A DNA stretch of 64,000 nt, taken from NCBI GenBank assembly GCA_963835555.1, contig CAWIGC010000028.1, positions 38,906 to 102,905 on the forward strand, written 5' to 3'. Each line of letters starts with the position of its first letter. Position 1 is the stretch's first letter. Both the position numbers and the translations under genes were made by a program. The DNA is from Sulfopaludibacter sp963835555 (GTDB taxonomy: Bacteria; Acidobacteriota; Terriglobia; Bryobacterales; Bryobacteraceae). This document shows, piece after piece, positions 1 to 8,808 of this stretch. The notes below the pieces were generated by a model, which saw nothing but the letters and a program-made list of their open reading frames with translations, was not told the origin of the DNA and did no database searches.

Positions 1-546
1 GTGTATGGTAAAGCCATCGCCAATGGATACCCAATCTCCGCGCTGGCGGGCTGCCGGGAGATCATGGAGCTGTTCAGCCATCCGGACGCACGCAAGCGTG
101 TGCTGCTGGCGGGCACCTACAACGGCCATCCGGTACCGGTAGCCGCGGCTATCGCCACGCTCAATGTCCTGCGGGCGGAGGATGGGGAAGTCTATCGCGG
201 TCTGGAACGGCTGGGCGCGCGCATGGCAGCGGGGCTGGCGGAACTCGCTGAGTCATGCGCGCTCCCATGGACGGTGGTCCGGCAGGGCTCGGCTTTCTGT
301 ATTTACTTCATGGACTCCGCGCCGAAAGACTGGCACGATGTCGCCGGCCGTCACGATTTCGACGCGGACGTGCGGATGAGGCGCGCGTTGATCGAGCGCG
401 GAGTGTTCGTCTTTCCGGTAGCCACCAAGCAATGCTCGATCTCGGCCGCCCACACCTGTGAATTGATCGACGAGACGCTGGGCGCGTGGCGCGAAGCGCT
501 GGCCGATGTCGTACCGGTGGGCGCGGCCGCAAGGTACAAGCGGTGA
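1..546 (+). CDS. Class III (PLP-dependent) aminotransferase, 3' part only
   Basis: This is the C-terminal 181 residues of a class III aminotransferase; the start lies outside the window. The segment opens with GKAIANGYPISALAG, the usual active-site stretch of the family, so Lys4 of the visible part is the expected PLP Schiff-base lysine. GTYNGHPVPVAAA follows, matching the conserved Thr that contacts the PLP phosphate from the other subunit. The closest family type is glutamate-1-semialdehyde aminomutase-like enzymes, but the substrate cannot be read from this part, and secondary-metabolism or sugar aminotransferases look similar. The gene ends at TGA 544-546. Nothing downstream on the same strand looks co-transcribed. 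Confidence 0.85.
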   Translation: MYGKAIANGYPISALAGCREIMELFSHPDARKRVLLAGTYNGHPVPVAAAIATLNVLRAEDGEVYRGLERLGARMAAGLAELAESCALPWTVVRQGSAFCIYFMDSAPKDWHDVAGRHDFDADVRMRRALIERGVFVFPVATKQCSISAAHTCELIDETLGAWREALADVVPVGAAARYKR

Positions 547-772
547 CCATCCCGGATTCCATGGAGCAACTGGAAGACTACGGGCGTCCTGACGATCGAC
601 GGAGTTGCATCCAACGAAGTGGCCGTCATTGAGAACATACGCTTCGGCGCTTGGCACGTCGAGGCGATAAGCCCCTGGGCTCCGGTGACTCGAACGAGAG
701 GTCGTATTTCCCCCGGATCGCCAGAAGTCGCACCTTTCTTTGGACCGGGTTCTGGAATCCCGGTTATCCCGA

Positions 773-1227
773 TCGGTTCATGGTCGCTCCCGGGAGGACC
801 ATACCCGGAGATCGATGGCGCCGAGGGCAACTGTGGTTACGCTCCCACCTCGAAAATGAGTCTCCAATTCGACAGGGGTTCCGAGCGGTAGGCTTCGTAG
901 CGGAGAGCCTCTCGAAGTCACCAGTGGTGTATTCCGTGAACGGCTTCGTAAAGAAAATGCCCGCATTATTCACTACGCCGTCAATAGAGCCGAATCTGCT
1001 GACAGCGGTTTCAGTAAGCGTGTGGCAGTTGAAGGTTCAGCGACATCTCCTTCCACCAGAGCCAGGTTCTTCGAGGACTCTAATCCGGACCGCGTGATGT
1101 GGAGTGAATTGGCGACTACGTTATAGCCCCGTTGCAGAAATGCCTTCGTCACGCCGGCCCCAATTCCTCGCGAGGCGCCGGTAACGATCATCGTTTTGGC
1201 CTTGGCTTCCATTTTGCTTCCTTCCAT
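773..1227 (-). pseudogene. Short-chain dehydrogenase/reductase remnant
   Basis: Reading leftward from ATG 1227, the N-terminal 84 residues carry the SDR cofactor motif TGASRGIG after a typical MIVTG beta strand, followed by GYNVVANS. The frame is then lost at about 973. A second frame continues with NNAGIFFTKPFTEYTTGDFE, which is the conserved NNAG motif and following helix of the same family. No catalytic YxxxK segment is visible, so the gene is both frame-disrupted and 3'-truncated. Because the C-terminal half is missing, I regard it as a real pseudogene rather than only a sequencing frameshift. Bases 547-772, between it and the aminotransferase, hold nothing I can support. Confidence 0.65.
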
Positions 1228-1288
1228 TCAGATGCTCGGTCCCCATTTCCCGGATTGATTCAGTGCAACCTTCCCGCCATCCCCTAGC

Positions 1289-1435
1289 TTAGCTAGCCTC
1301 CATCATTCGCTGGATGCCGCCTCGACCATACCGAAGCGCTTCCCGTCCCACCAACCAGCGCCACTGCGCTTCGTTGAGAGTCTGCAAGACCTTATGGAAC
1401 AGGGTGGCGTCCTGGTTGGCACCGGTCGCATCCAT
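1289..1435 (-). pseudogene. ISAzo13-type transposase, N-terminal remnant
   Basis: A 48-codon frame (ATG 1435, TAA 1289) reads LQTLNEAQWRWLVGREALR then YGRGGIQRMM. This resembles the start of ISAzo13-family transposases, where a 'LNExQRRxxxAxEAxxxGxGG' segment precedes the helix-turn-helix. It stops just after that segment. No catalytic domain and no terminal inverted repeats are visible. The assignment is by motif memory only, so it is moderate in confidence. Confidence 0.4.
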
Positions 1436-1548
1436 GCATTCAGCATCTCACAAAACATTACATATGATAAATGTTATTTTGCGGCAAACCCTTAGCCCCC
1501 GGAAGCGGCCCCGCCGAGGGGTGAACATCCGCTAGAACGAATTTGGTG

Positions 1549-1671
1549 TATGACGAGTGGCCGAACTTCTTGGGCAACCGCCCCATGGTGGAAGCGCTGC
1601 TGAGCCGTCTGCGGCACTGCTGCCACACGGTGCACAGTGACGGGCCGTCGCTGCGCCTGCCGCAAAGTTGA
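1549..1671 (+). pseudogene. IstB-like (IS21 helper ATPase) C-terminal remnant
   Basis: An open frame without its own start reads DEWPNFLGNRPMVEALLSRL and then RHCCHTVHSDGPSLRLPQS before TGA 1671. This is the usual C-terminus of IstB, the AAA+ helper of IS21-family transposition (F-DEWPxxFGDxxMxxALLDRLTHHC). The ATPase core is missing, so only the tail of the element survives. The start of the next frame (1637) overlaps it. Confidence 0.6.
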
Positions 1672-2008
1672 GGACACCTTTGTGGACGACGGCTGCGAAG
1701 AGTACATTCGCCAGGTTCTGGAGGGGTACCGCAAAACGCCGGGCACATCGGGGACTGTCCGCCGTCCGGACCGAGTGCTGGCCGGGCAACTCTATCAACG
1801 CGGCGTCTCCGTGAGCGTGATCGAAAACGCGTTCGCGCTGGCGGCGACGCGTCGCCTGGTGCGTCCCGCGGATGCCCCACCGTTGGGCACGATTCGTTCG
1901 CCGGCTTATTTCCTTCCCGTGATCGAGGAAGTGCTCGGCATGCGTGTCAGCCCGGAATACTTCCAGCACGTACGCCGCAAGCTCGAACGAATCGCCCGCG
2001 ATCTATAG
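1637..2008 (+). CDS. Conserved protein of unknown function, IS21-associated
   Basis: A 123-residue protein starts at GTG 1637 inside the end of the IstB remnant. The C-terminal two thirds contain a well-formed helical stretch (RVLAGQLYQRGVSVSVIENA, then RPADAPPLGTIRSPAYFLPV and PEYFQHVRRKLERI). From memory this kind of short protein recurs beside IstB genes in Acidobacteria, which the overlap here supports, but no function is known to me. The first roughly ten residues (TGRRCACRK) may not be authentic, and the real start could be further downstream. No catalytic motif is visible. Bases 2009-2231 hold no gene. Confidence 0.5.
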   Translation: MTGRRCACRKVEDTFVDDGCEEYIRQVLEGYRKTPGTSGTVRRPDRVLAGQLYQRGVSVSVIENAFALAATRRLVRPADAPPLGTIRSPAYFLPVIEEVLGMRVSPEYFQHVRRKLERIARDL

Positions 2009-2231
2009 GCGCCGCACGCGCCTTTGGCGCGGCATGACGGAACAGCAACCCCGCACGCCTTCGGCGTACTGCTTGCTTGTTTCCCTCCCCACAAGAACAC
2101 GCCTTCGGCCTGGATGACGACCTCTGATCTCACTCCCGTTCTCAGAGTGGGTCACTTCAGACAAGCCCGACTGGTCTACTCTTGCCGAGCGCCGAAGTTC
2201 TTCAAGGATCGCAGCCGGAACGGCACGCGAC

Positions 2232-5178
2232 TCACTGGTCCTGTTCCGGACCACGGGGCATCGAGAGTGTCTCCACATCGTCCGCCGCCAGCGCCACCCC
2301 CGGTTGCATCGCCGCTTCCGCTAGCGCGCTCGATAGCGTCTGCCAAAACTCACCCACTGGCGGACGGCGGGAGGGAAGTTCCGCCAGCCCGGATTCCAGG
2401 CTGCGAGCCACCGCCGCGCGGCAACATCCCGATCGTTTCACGCTTGCATGCAGCCACTGCGCCGATGCGCCAGACCGCGGCGGACGGCACCCCGTGAGCG
2501 TCTCCGCGCAGATCACGGCAAGCGCGAACACGTCGCTGCGCGCGCCGACCTTTCTGCCGGCGCGCTGTTCCGGCGACATGTAGCCGCGGGTTCCCATCAC
2601 CGCACCGGAGAGAGTCAAGTCACGGTCCGCATGCTCGGAGCGCAGTTTTGCCAGTCCGAAGTCCAGAATAATCACGCGGCCCATCGGATCTGCGTCCGCG
2701 ATCATGATGTTTTCCGGCTTTAGATCGCGATGAACGATACCCTTTGCGTGCGCCGCGTCCACGGCGGAGCACAATTGCTTCATCCAATAGGAGACCTGCG
2801 AGAGCACAATCCTCCCGCCCCTCAGCCGCTCTCGCCACGAGGCGCCGGCAATCAGTTCCATCACCAGGTAGGCTCCGCCCGCGGCAAGCCGTCCGTAGTC
2901 ATACACGCGCACCACATTGGGGTGGCTGAGGGCCGCCGCCGCCCGCGCCTCCCGTTCAAACCGGGCCATCGCCTGGGTGTTGCCGAACAGGTCGCCGACC
3001 ATCATCTTGATGGCTACGGCGCGGCCCAGGCGCAGGTCGCCGGCCTCATACACCACTCCCATCCCTCCGCGGCCAATGCGCCGGTCCAGGCGGTACTTAC
3101 TGTCGATCGTCTGTTCCACCGGAAGGGTCAACGTCAGGTTCGCGCCGTCCTGCGGGCAGGTGGTTTCAGCGGTCGTGTAGCATCGTCCGCAATCCGGGCA
3201 TTCGTTCAGGAGTTGCACGAACCGGTCATCCAGGTGTCCCAGCACCTGCACTCTCACGCGCTTTTCCTGCTGGACACTCTCCTTGAGACGCAGGACTTCA
3301 TAGACCAGCGCGATCTGGCCGCCGACGGCTTTTAACAGATCGCGGTCCCGGCTGGTATACGGCTGTTCGGAGCGCTTGGGACCGAGCACCAGCGCCCCCG
3401 CGTCGGCGAGGTCCGTACCTGCCAGGGGCACCACCACTTGCTCCGCAGGCGCTCCCGCTTGTGGCAGGTCTCGCCGATCCGTTGCCTTCACACGCGTACA
3501 GACTGAAGATCGAGCCGCTCCTGAGAAACTCCGATCCCGATGCGTTCAGCCAGTCTCGTAGGCGCACCGCTGTATCCGGCATCCGCGAATACGCCACTCG
3601 CAGCTTGCCGTTCTCCCCGCGTACCAGAATGTGCAGCCCGGTGACGTGCAGCGCGGCATCGATTTCACGTGCGGCGCTCAGACAGACTTCAGCCTCCGAG
3701 TCCGCCGTCTTGATCCGTTCTACCAGGGCCAGCAGCACCCGCTCCTGCTCCAGTTGGGGCAGAAAGAACTTGCGATCGAGCCACAGGCGCATCTGCCGCC
3801 GGTATCGCAGGCTAATCGCGCCCGTCACGGTAACCAGCGCATAAAACGGCCAGGGCCTGTGTAGCAGCAAATCGCGAACGCGCTGATCGGGATAGCGGAT
3901 CACCTCGAGAAAAAAGATAAGCGCCGGCAGCACGATGATCAGTTGCAACGCGTTCTTCGCCAGCAGGTACTGTACCCCGCGCCGCATCGCTACGTGGATT
4001 CCCAGCACCCGATGCCTGGCCACGGCATACGCCAGCGCCACGCAGGAGAGGGCGATGACCACCGTAGCCAGATTGTTCGATAGCCCGACCAGCCAAACCA
4101 TGGTGAGGCTGCCGGTCACGAACCACAAAATCTTGAGCATCGCGAACACGAGAAAGACGCCTAACGTTGCGCCGAAGCCGAGTCCCGCCCAGCGCAGGCG
4201 CCGCCGCGAATCGGGATCGCCCAAACGGCCATAGTTGCGGGCGAGTACAAGGCCCATCAGCACGGTGGCCAGCGTTTCATACGCGGGTATCAGCAGCCCG
4301 CCCGGGTGGCCATCGGGCCGGAACGCCGCCAGAAGCGCCAGCATCGGACCGGGTGTGACGCCCACGACGTGCGCCATCGCCGGGATGTTCAGTGGCAGCC
4401 ACAACAATGCGGCGAACGCGTAGAGCGCGCGGCGCAGCGCGATCCCCCGGACGGAGTCCGGTAACGGTTGCGGAAAGCGGGAAAAGAAGTGATACGCGAC
4501 CGCCAGGTTCAGAGGTCTGGCGATGTTGGCGATTGCCAGCGCTAATGCCGAGGTGGGTCCGTTCCAACCGGGAAACCGTGCCAGAATTACGGAAAAAAAT
4601 GTGAGCACGGTCAACAGGAAGGTCAGTGTCGCCAACCTTCCCGTAATATCCCGAAACTTCACGGACCCAATCCAAAATGCCAGTGCATATAGGAGCGCGC
4701 ACACAATCAGGTTGGGAACCAGCGGTTTCCAACTGCCTGGAATGCCCGGCAGACCCAGGGAGATTTTCTCAATCCTGCCGGTGCGCAGAACCGTGACGGA
4801 ATACGATCCCCCGGCGGGCACCCGGGACAGCGCCAGCGCCGGGCCGTAAAACCACGCTTGCTGATCGCCGGCAATGGCTTGGATTTCGTCTCCGGGACGC
4901 AAACCTGCCGCCGCCGCGCCGCGTTCGACATCCGCGACCCGGTAATTACCGCCGGCGAAGACCGCACTCCATCCGGGAAGTACCGCTTGTCCGCCGCGAA
5001 ACAGAATACTGGCGGCCACGAAGCCGAACGCCAGAACGCCAATTCCGGCAACTGCGATGACGGCTCCGGGCCTGCGGGATCGCCGGTGCTCCGGAGGCGT
5101 GCCTACAAAATACCGGGTGCCGGTTTGCTCTCCGTCCAGATCCACACGAGCACCGGAAGATGCACCTTGCTGTTCCAT
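2232..5178 (-). pseudogene. Membrane-bound PDZ-GAF serine/threonine protein kinase (one frameshift)
   Basis: Two overlapping frames (3298-5178 and 2232-3491) together make one protein of about 982 residues. Order: short cytosolic start; one TM segment (IAVAGIGVLAFGFVAASILF); a PDZ-like segment (ADVERGAAAAGLRPGDEIQA); about eight further hydrophobic segments; a GAF-like region; a CPDCGRCY..CPQDG zinc-ribbon-like motif; then a Hanks kinase. The kinase shows the glycine loop GRGGMGVVYEA, VAIKMM with the ATP lysine, HRDLKPEN and DFGLAK, so it should be catalytically active. The frame is lost near 3480, where GCGTGT is followed by one extra base. Deleting one base joins ...SLYAC to KATDRRDLPQ cleanly. 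It probably phosphorylates Ser/Thr targets in response to a membrane or ligand signal; targets are unknown. The unknown gene 5218-5625 lies 39 bp upstream on the same strand. Confidence 0.8.
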
Positions 5179-5217
5179 CGTCGGAATCCCGGCTTGACCC
5201 CTGCCAAGGCAACTCGA

Positions 5218-5625
5218 TTACGGGTTGAGTTCCTTTGGAGTGAAACCGTGGAAAGGACAGACGCCGTCCATTACTTTCGTTTCGTGGCGGAATAGCGTAA
5301 CGGTAGCAAATGGTACCGGTTCGCCTTCCAGCGGGATCACGCCGGTGATCATCGAATTACCGGCGTCTTCGGCTGCGAAAATCGTGAGCCGGAATTGCAC
5401 GTTCGCAAGGGGTTTTGTCTCGATCCGGATGTGCAGCCAGTGCCAAAACCGGGTGGCCGTGAAAGTTCCATGTTTGGCCGCTCCGCGGGAAAGACCCGGA
5501 AAGTCCCACGTCCCATGGAAGGATCTGTTCTCGCTGGTAAACGACACATGAATTACGCCGTGGTTGGGACAATGCGCCATCATCCCATACCAGCTTCCTG
5601 CTATGTCTACACGATCAGAGGCCAT
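5218..5625 (-). CDS. Hypothetical protein, 135 aa
   Basis: A soluble-looking beta-rich protein with no signal peptide or TM segment. It begins MASDRVDIAGSWYGMMAHCP and contains several Trp/His-rich strands (GTWDFPGLSRG, RFWHWLHIRI). Nothing in it matches a family I know. It lies 39 bp upstream of the kinase gene and could be co-transcribed with it, and it is divergent from the BI-1 gene at 5721, with 95 bp between them that must hold both promoters. Confidence 0.55.
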   Translation of the reverse strand: MASDRVDIAGSWYGMMAHCPNHGVIHVSFTSENRSFHGTWDFPGLSRGAAKHGTFTATRFWHWLHIRIETKPLANVQFRLTIFAAEDAGNSMITGVIPLEGEPVPFATVTLFRHETKVMDGVCPFHGFTPKELNP

Positions 5626-5720
5626 TCATATCCTCCAATACCGCTTTAGGGTAACTGTAAGCGATTCGCGGGCGTACGTCAATGGACATCCGGCATTGCT
5701 GACAATGATATCCTCCTAAC

Positions 5721-6404
5721 ATGACGGCAATGGAAAATCTGTTCGGCACTACTGCGCTGAGTTCGGTCCGCGCCGGCGCCATTAGGAAGACTTACATGCT
5801 GCTGGCCCTCAGTGTGGGCGGCGCCCTGTGCGGTGGATACCTGGGCGCGCAGTCCGATGCCCTGGCAAACCTGTTTACCGGTTGGCTGGGTTGGATTCTT
5901 GCCATGGTACTTCTCAATGCTATTCCGCGCATAGCCATGGCAGCCCGTCATAACCCGGTGCTCGGAGTTACCGCGCTGCTGGCTGACGGGTTCGTATCCG
6001 GACTGGTATTGGCGCCCATCTTACGGCTGGCCAGTTACTACGCGCCCGGCACGATCGAGATCGCCATGTTGATGACCCTCGTCGTGTTTGGCGCCGTCAC
6101 GCTGTTCGTGATGGCGTCGGGCCGCACCTTCTCCGCGCCGCGAGGCCTGATGCTGGGGATCGGAATCAGCATCATTGCAGCCATGGTGCTCAACGCGTTC
6201 CTCAACATCGGCGTGCTCGGCATGTTGATCGCCGTGGGGATCGGGATTTTCGGAGTCTGCATCCTGGTGTATTCCACCAGCGCGGTACTTCACAGCGCGG
6301 ATGCCGATAGCCCCATCCCCGGCGCATTGATGTTGTTCGCCGGCCTGTTCAACGTGTTCGTAGCGATTTTGGATATTCTGCTCCAGCTCAATCGCCGGAG
6401 ATAA
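5721..6404 (+). CDS. Bax inhibitor-1 / YccA-YbhL family membrane protein
   Basis: A 227-residue integral membrane protein with seven hydrophobic segments. The N-terminus shows the family pattern, a short cytosolic start (LFGTTALSSVRAGAIRKTYM) followed by a first TM with small residues (LLALSVGGALCGGYLG). The late segment GIFGVCILVYSTSAVLHSAD corresponds to the conserved 'xxLFxxYDTxxIxH' region of BI-1 proteins, and the C-terminus ends NVFVAILDILLQLNRRR, matching the usual 'LYLDIINLFLxLL' end. In bacteria such proteins act as proton-gated calcium leak channels or associate with FtsH. Which role applies here is not visible. Confidence 0.85.
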   Translation: MTAMENLFGTTALSSVRAGAIRKTYMLLALSVGGALCGGYLGAQSDALANLFTGWLGWILAMVLLNAIPRIAMAARHNPVLGVTALLADGFVSGLVLAPILRLASYYAPGTIEIAMLMTLVVFGAVTLFVMASGRTFSAPRGLMLGIGISIIAAMVLNAFLNIGVLGMLIAVGIGIFGVCILVYSTSAVLHSADADSPIPGALMLFAGLFNVFVAILDILLQLNRRR

Positions 6405-6407
6405 GGG

Positions 6408-7653
6408 TCATCCGATTTCGGGCAGTTCGTACCCCTTGCGGCGCCGGCGCGTCAATCGGTCGTTCGCTTCGGCGTCCGCGGTGAAGCGCTCCGCCTCCGG
6501 ATCCCAATGCAGCGTGCGGTTCAACTGCCGTGTGATATTGGCGAGGTGGCACACACTGATGGAGCGATGACCCGTTTCCACATCGGCCAGCGGCGTCTTG
6601 CGGCTGCGCATGCAATCCAGCCAGTCCTGCATGTGATACTTCGCCTGCCATTGCGCCCGCTTCCATTTGTCCACTTCCTCTTTGGCAGGCAGTTCCTTGA
6701 TCAGGTTCGGCGGATCGGTGCGGAAATCGTTGCGTGTAATTTCGATGCGCCCCTTCTCCCCGATGAACATCGCGCCGCCCTGCAGATCGCCCGCCGGCAT
6801 CTCCAGCCGCACCTCCGTACCGGTGGCATAGCGGAACGCCACCGAGCCCTCGGGCGCACCGGTCGAGCGGCCGGAATTCCACCGGACCGGTCTCGTCCAT
6901 CCCTAGCGCCGCCTGCACCTGGTCGATGCCGTGCGCGCCCCAGTTGGTCATGTCCGCGCCGGAATAGTCCCAATAGCGCATCCAATGCGTGAATAACTCC
7001 GGGTTGTAGGGCCGCTGCGCGGTCTGTCCCAGCCACATGTCCCAGTTCATGCCCTCCGGCACCGGCTCTTCGGGCAGTCCGCCCACCTGAACCGGCGCGC
7101 TGTAATCCACCCCCAGCACCAGGCGAATCCGGCCCAGTCCGCCGTTCCGGACAAAATCGCACGCCAGGCGGTTCATGGCCATGGAGCGCTGCTGGCTGCC
7201 CACTTGAAGAATGCGGTTGTATTTGCGCACCGCGCGCACCAGGGCGCGCCCCTCGGCCACGTACAGCGAAAGGGGCTTTTCGGCGTATACGTCTTTGCCT
7301 GCCTGCACCGCGTGAATGGCGCAGCGCACGCGGGCATGATCGTTCGTGCCTACAATGACGCCGTCGATGTCCTTCTGCTCCAGCAGCGTGCGATAGTCGT
7401 CGTAAATGCGCCACGCGGCCTTGCGCTTCGCCGCGGCATCTTCCGGGCGCTTGCGGTAACAATCGGCCGCCGCGACAATTTCGGCGCCCTCCGGCAATTG
7501 ATCGATCAGCAGATTGCTTCGGTTGCCAACGCCGATTACGCCAACGCGGATGCGGTCGTTCGCGCCCTTGGCGGCGCGCGGCAGAATCAACGGAAACGTC
7601 CCAGCCGCCAACCCTGCCGCGCTAAACATCCGCCTGGATAGTTTCTCATTCAT
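6408..7653 (-). pseudogene. Secreted Gfo/Idh/MocA-family oxidoreductase (one frameshift)
   Basis: From ATG 7653, MNEKLSRRMFSAAGLAAGTF is a Tat-type signal (RR followed by a hydrophobic stretch), so the enzyme is probably exported. A Rossmann start follows (RIRVGVIGVGNRSN), then GTNDHA and AGKDVYAEKPLS, the conserved EKP motif whose Lys is catalytic in the family. Later segments include THWMRYWDYSGADMTNWGAH. The frame is lost near 6850, and the C-terminal 140 residues (GTEVRLEMPAGDL ... GYELPEIG) continue in the next frame to the stop at 6408. Total length is 415 codons plus one base, so one inserted base would explain it. The start overlaps the stop of the FG-GAP gene by ATGA, so the two are translationally coupled. 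Likely an NAD(P)-dependent sugar oxidoreductase. Confidence 0.8.
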
Positions 7654-8808
7654 GGAGTTTTCCTTGCATGTGCTTTGGTCAGGTTCTCGAACAGAAACAG
7701 GCCGCTCTTGCCGCCCACGGCGAAGTCCAGATCGCCGTCGCCATCCATGTCCGCCACCGGAATCTGCATGCCGCCGCCGGCGCGCGATCCGTAGTCGACG
7801 ATGTGGCGCGACCACACCACGCTCTTGCCGTCTTCCGACTTGTGGTATTCGTACCAGTAAATTCCCAGCGGCTCGCGCTCGCCCGGATCGTGCCCGTCGT
7901 GCGCCATGAAGCGCTTGCCGGTCAGCAGGTCCTTGCGCCCGTCGCCATTCAGGTCCACCAGCGTGAGGGCGTGCGGCTGCGACCAGGACTCGTCGATCAT
8001 GTGTTTGACCCAGGTATGATCGCGCCGCTGCTCCATCCAGAAAATGCCGTAATTGTGCGCATTGCCCGTGAGCAGGTCGGGCAGTCCATCTTCATTCAGA
8101 TCGATCACGAAGATGAAACTGGTCTCGCCCAGCGTGAATTCGGGGTGCAACTTCCAGTCGCCGCTGCGCGGATCGGCCGGGGCTTCCAGCCATCCCTGCG
8201 GCGTGATGATGTCGTTGCGGCCGTCGCCGTTCACGTCGCCCGCGCCGATGCCGTGCCCGTAACTCTGGGGGCTGACGATGTGTTTCTGGAACGTGCCGCC
8301 GGTCGCTTCGTACCAGGCGGTGGGCGCCTTCGTATTTCCGAACTGCGGCAGCAACTCGCGCGCTTTGCCGTCATTGTCCAGATCCACCAGAAACGAGAAC
8401 TCCACCGGCGTAACCCTGGTCCACAGTGTGGTCCTGCCACGTCCCGCCCGGTTTGCCGGGATTGCGCGACCACCAGATTCTTCCGGAGTGCCAGCCGGAG
8501 CTGACGATATCGGTGAAGCCGTCCCCGTCCACATCCAGGGGAACGTCTGTGAGCGATTCCAGGTACGTGCCGTACTCTTTCAAGTGCCGGGCTTCATGCC
8601 GCTTCCAGGTGGGGTTCTCGTACCACGCTTCACCCGAGAAGATGTCCGGACGCCCGTCGTTGTTGAAGTCGGCGATAGCGCAGGTCTCGCTCACGCCCAG
8701 GTCGATGGTGTGCCGTTCGAACGCAATCTCCGGGCCGCGCGCCGGAAGGCAGACGATTCCGGCCGCCAATGCCAATAGAGCCGCGGCGGGAAGCAGGTAA
8801 CTTCTCAT
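7650..8808 (-). pseudogene. Secreted FG-GAP/VCBS repeat protein (one frameshift)
   Basis: A signal peptide starts at ATG 8808 (RSYLLPAAALLALAAGIVCL), followed by at least five FG-GAP blades with calcium-binding DxDxDG-like loops: ADFNNDGRPD, DVDGDGFTD, DLDNDGKARE, DVNGDGRND, DLNEDGLPD, DLNGDGRKD and DMDGDGDLD. This implies a seven-bladed propeller. The frame shifts at about 8415, where two frames overlap. One extra base accounts for it (386 codons plus one). The stop overlaps the following Gfo/Idh start, and the start overlaps the GH79 stop (8805-8808), both as ATGA. The role is probably carbohydrate or polymer binding outside the cell, with the other two operon products; this is inferred from context. 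Confidence 0.8.

Noticed and set aside
547..772. Small frames after the aminotransferase, e.g. 619-891
   Set aside because: They overlap the SDR pseudogene on the other strand, have no conserved segment and no clear start.
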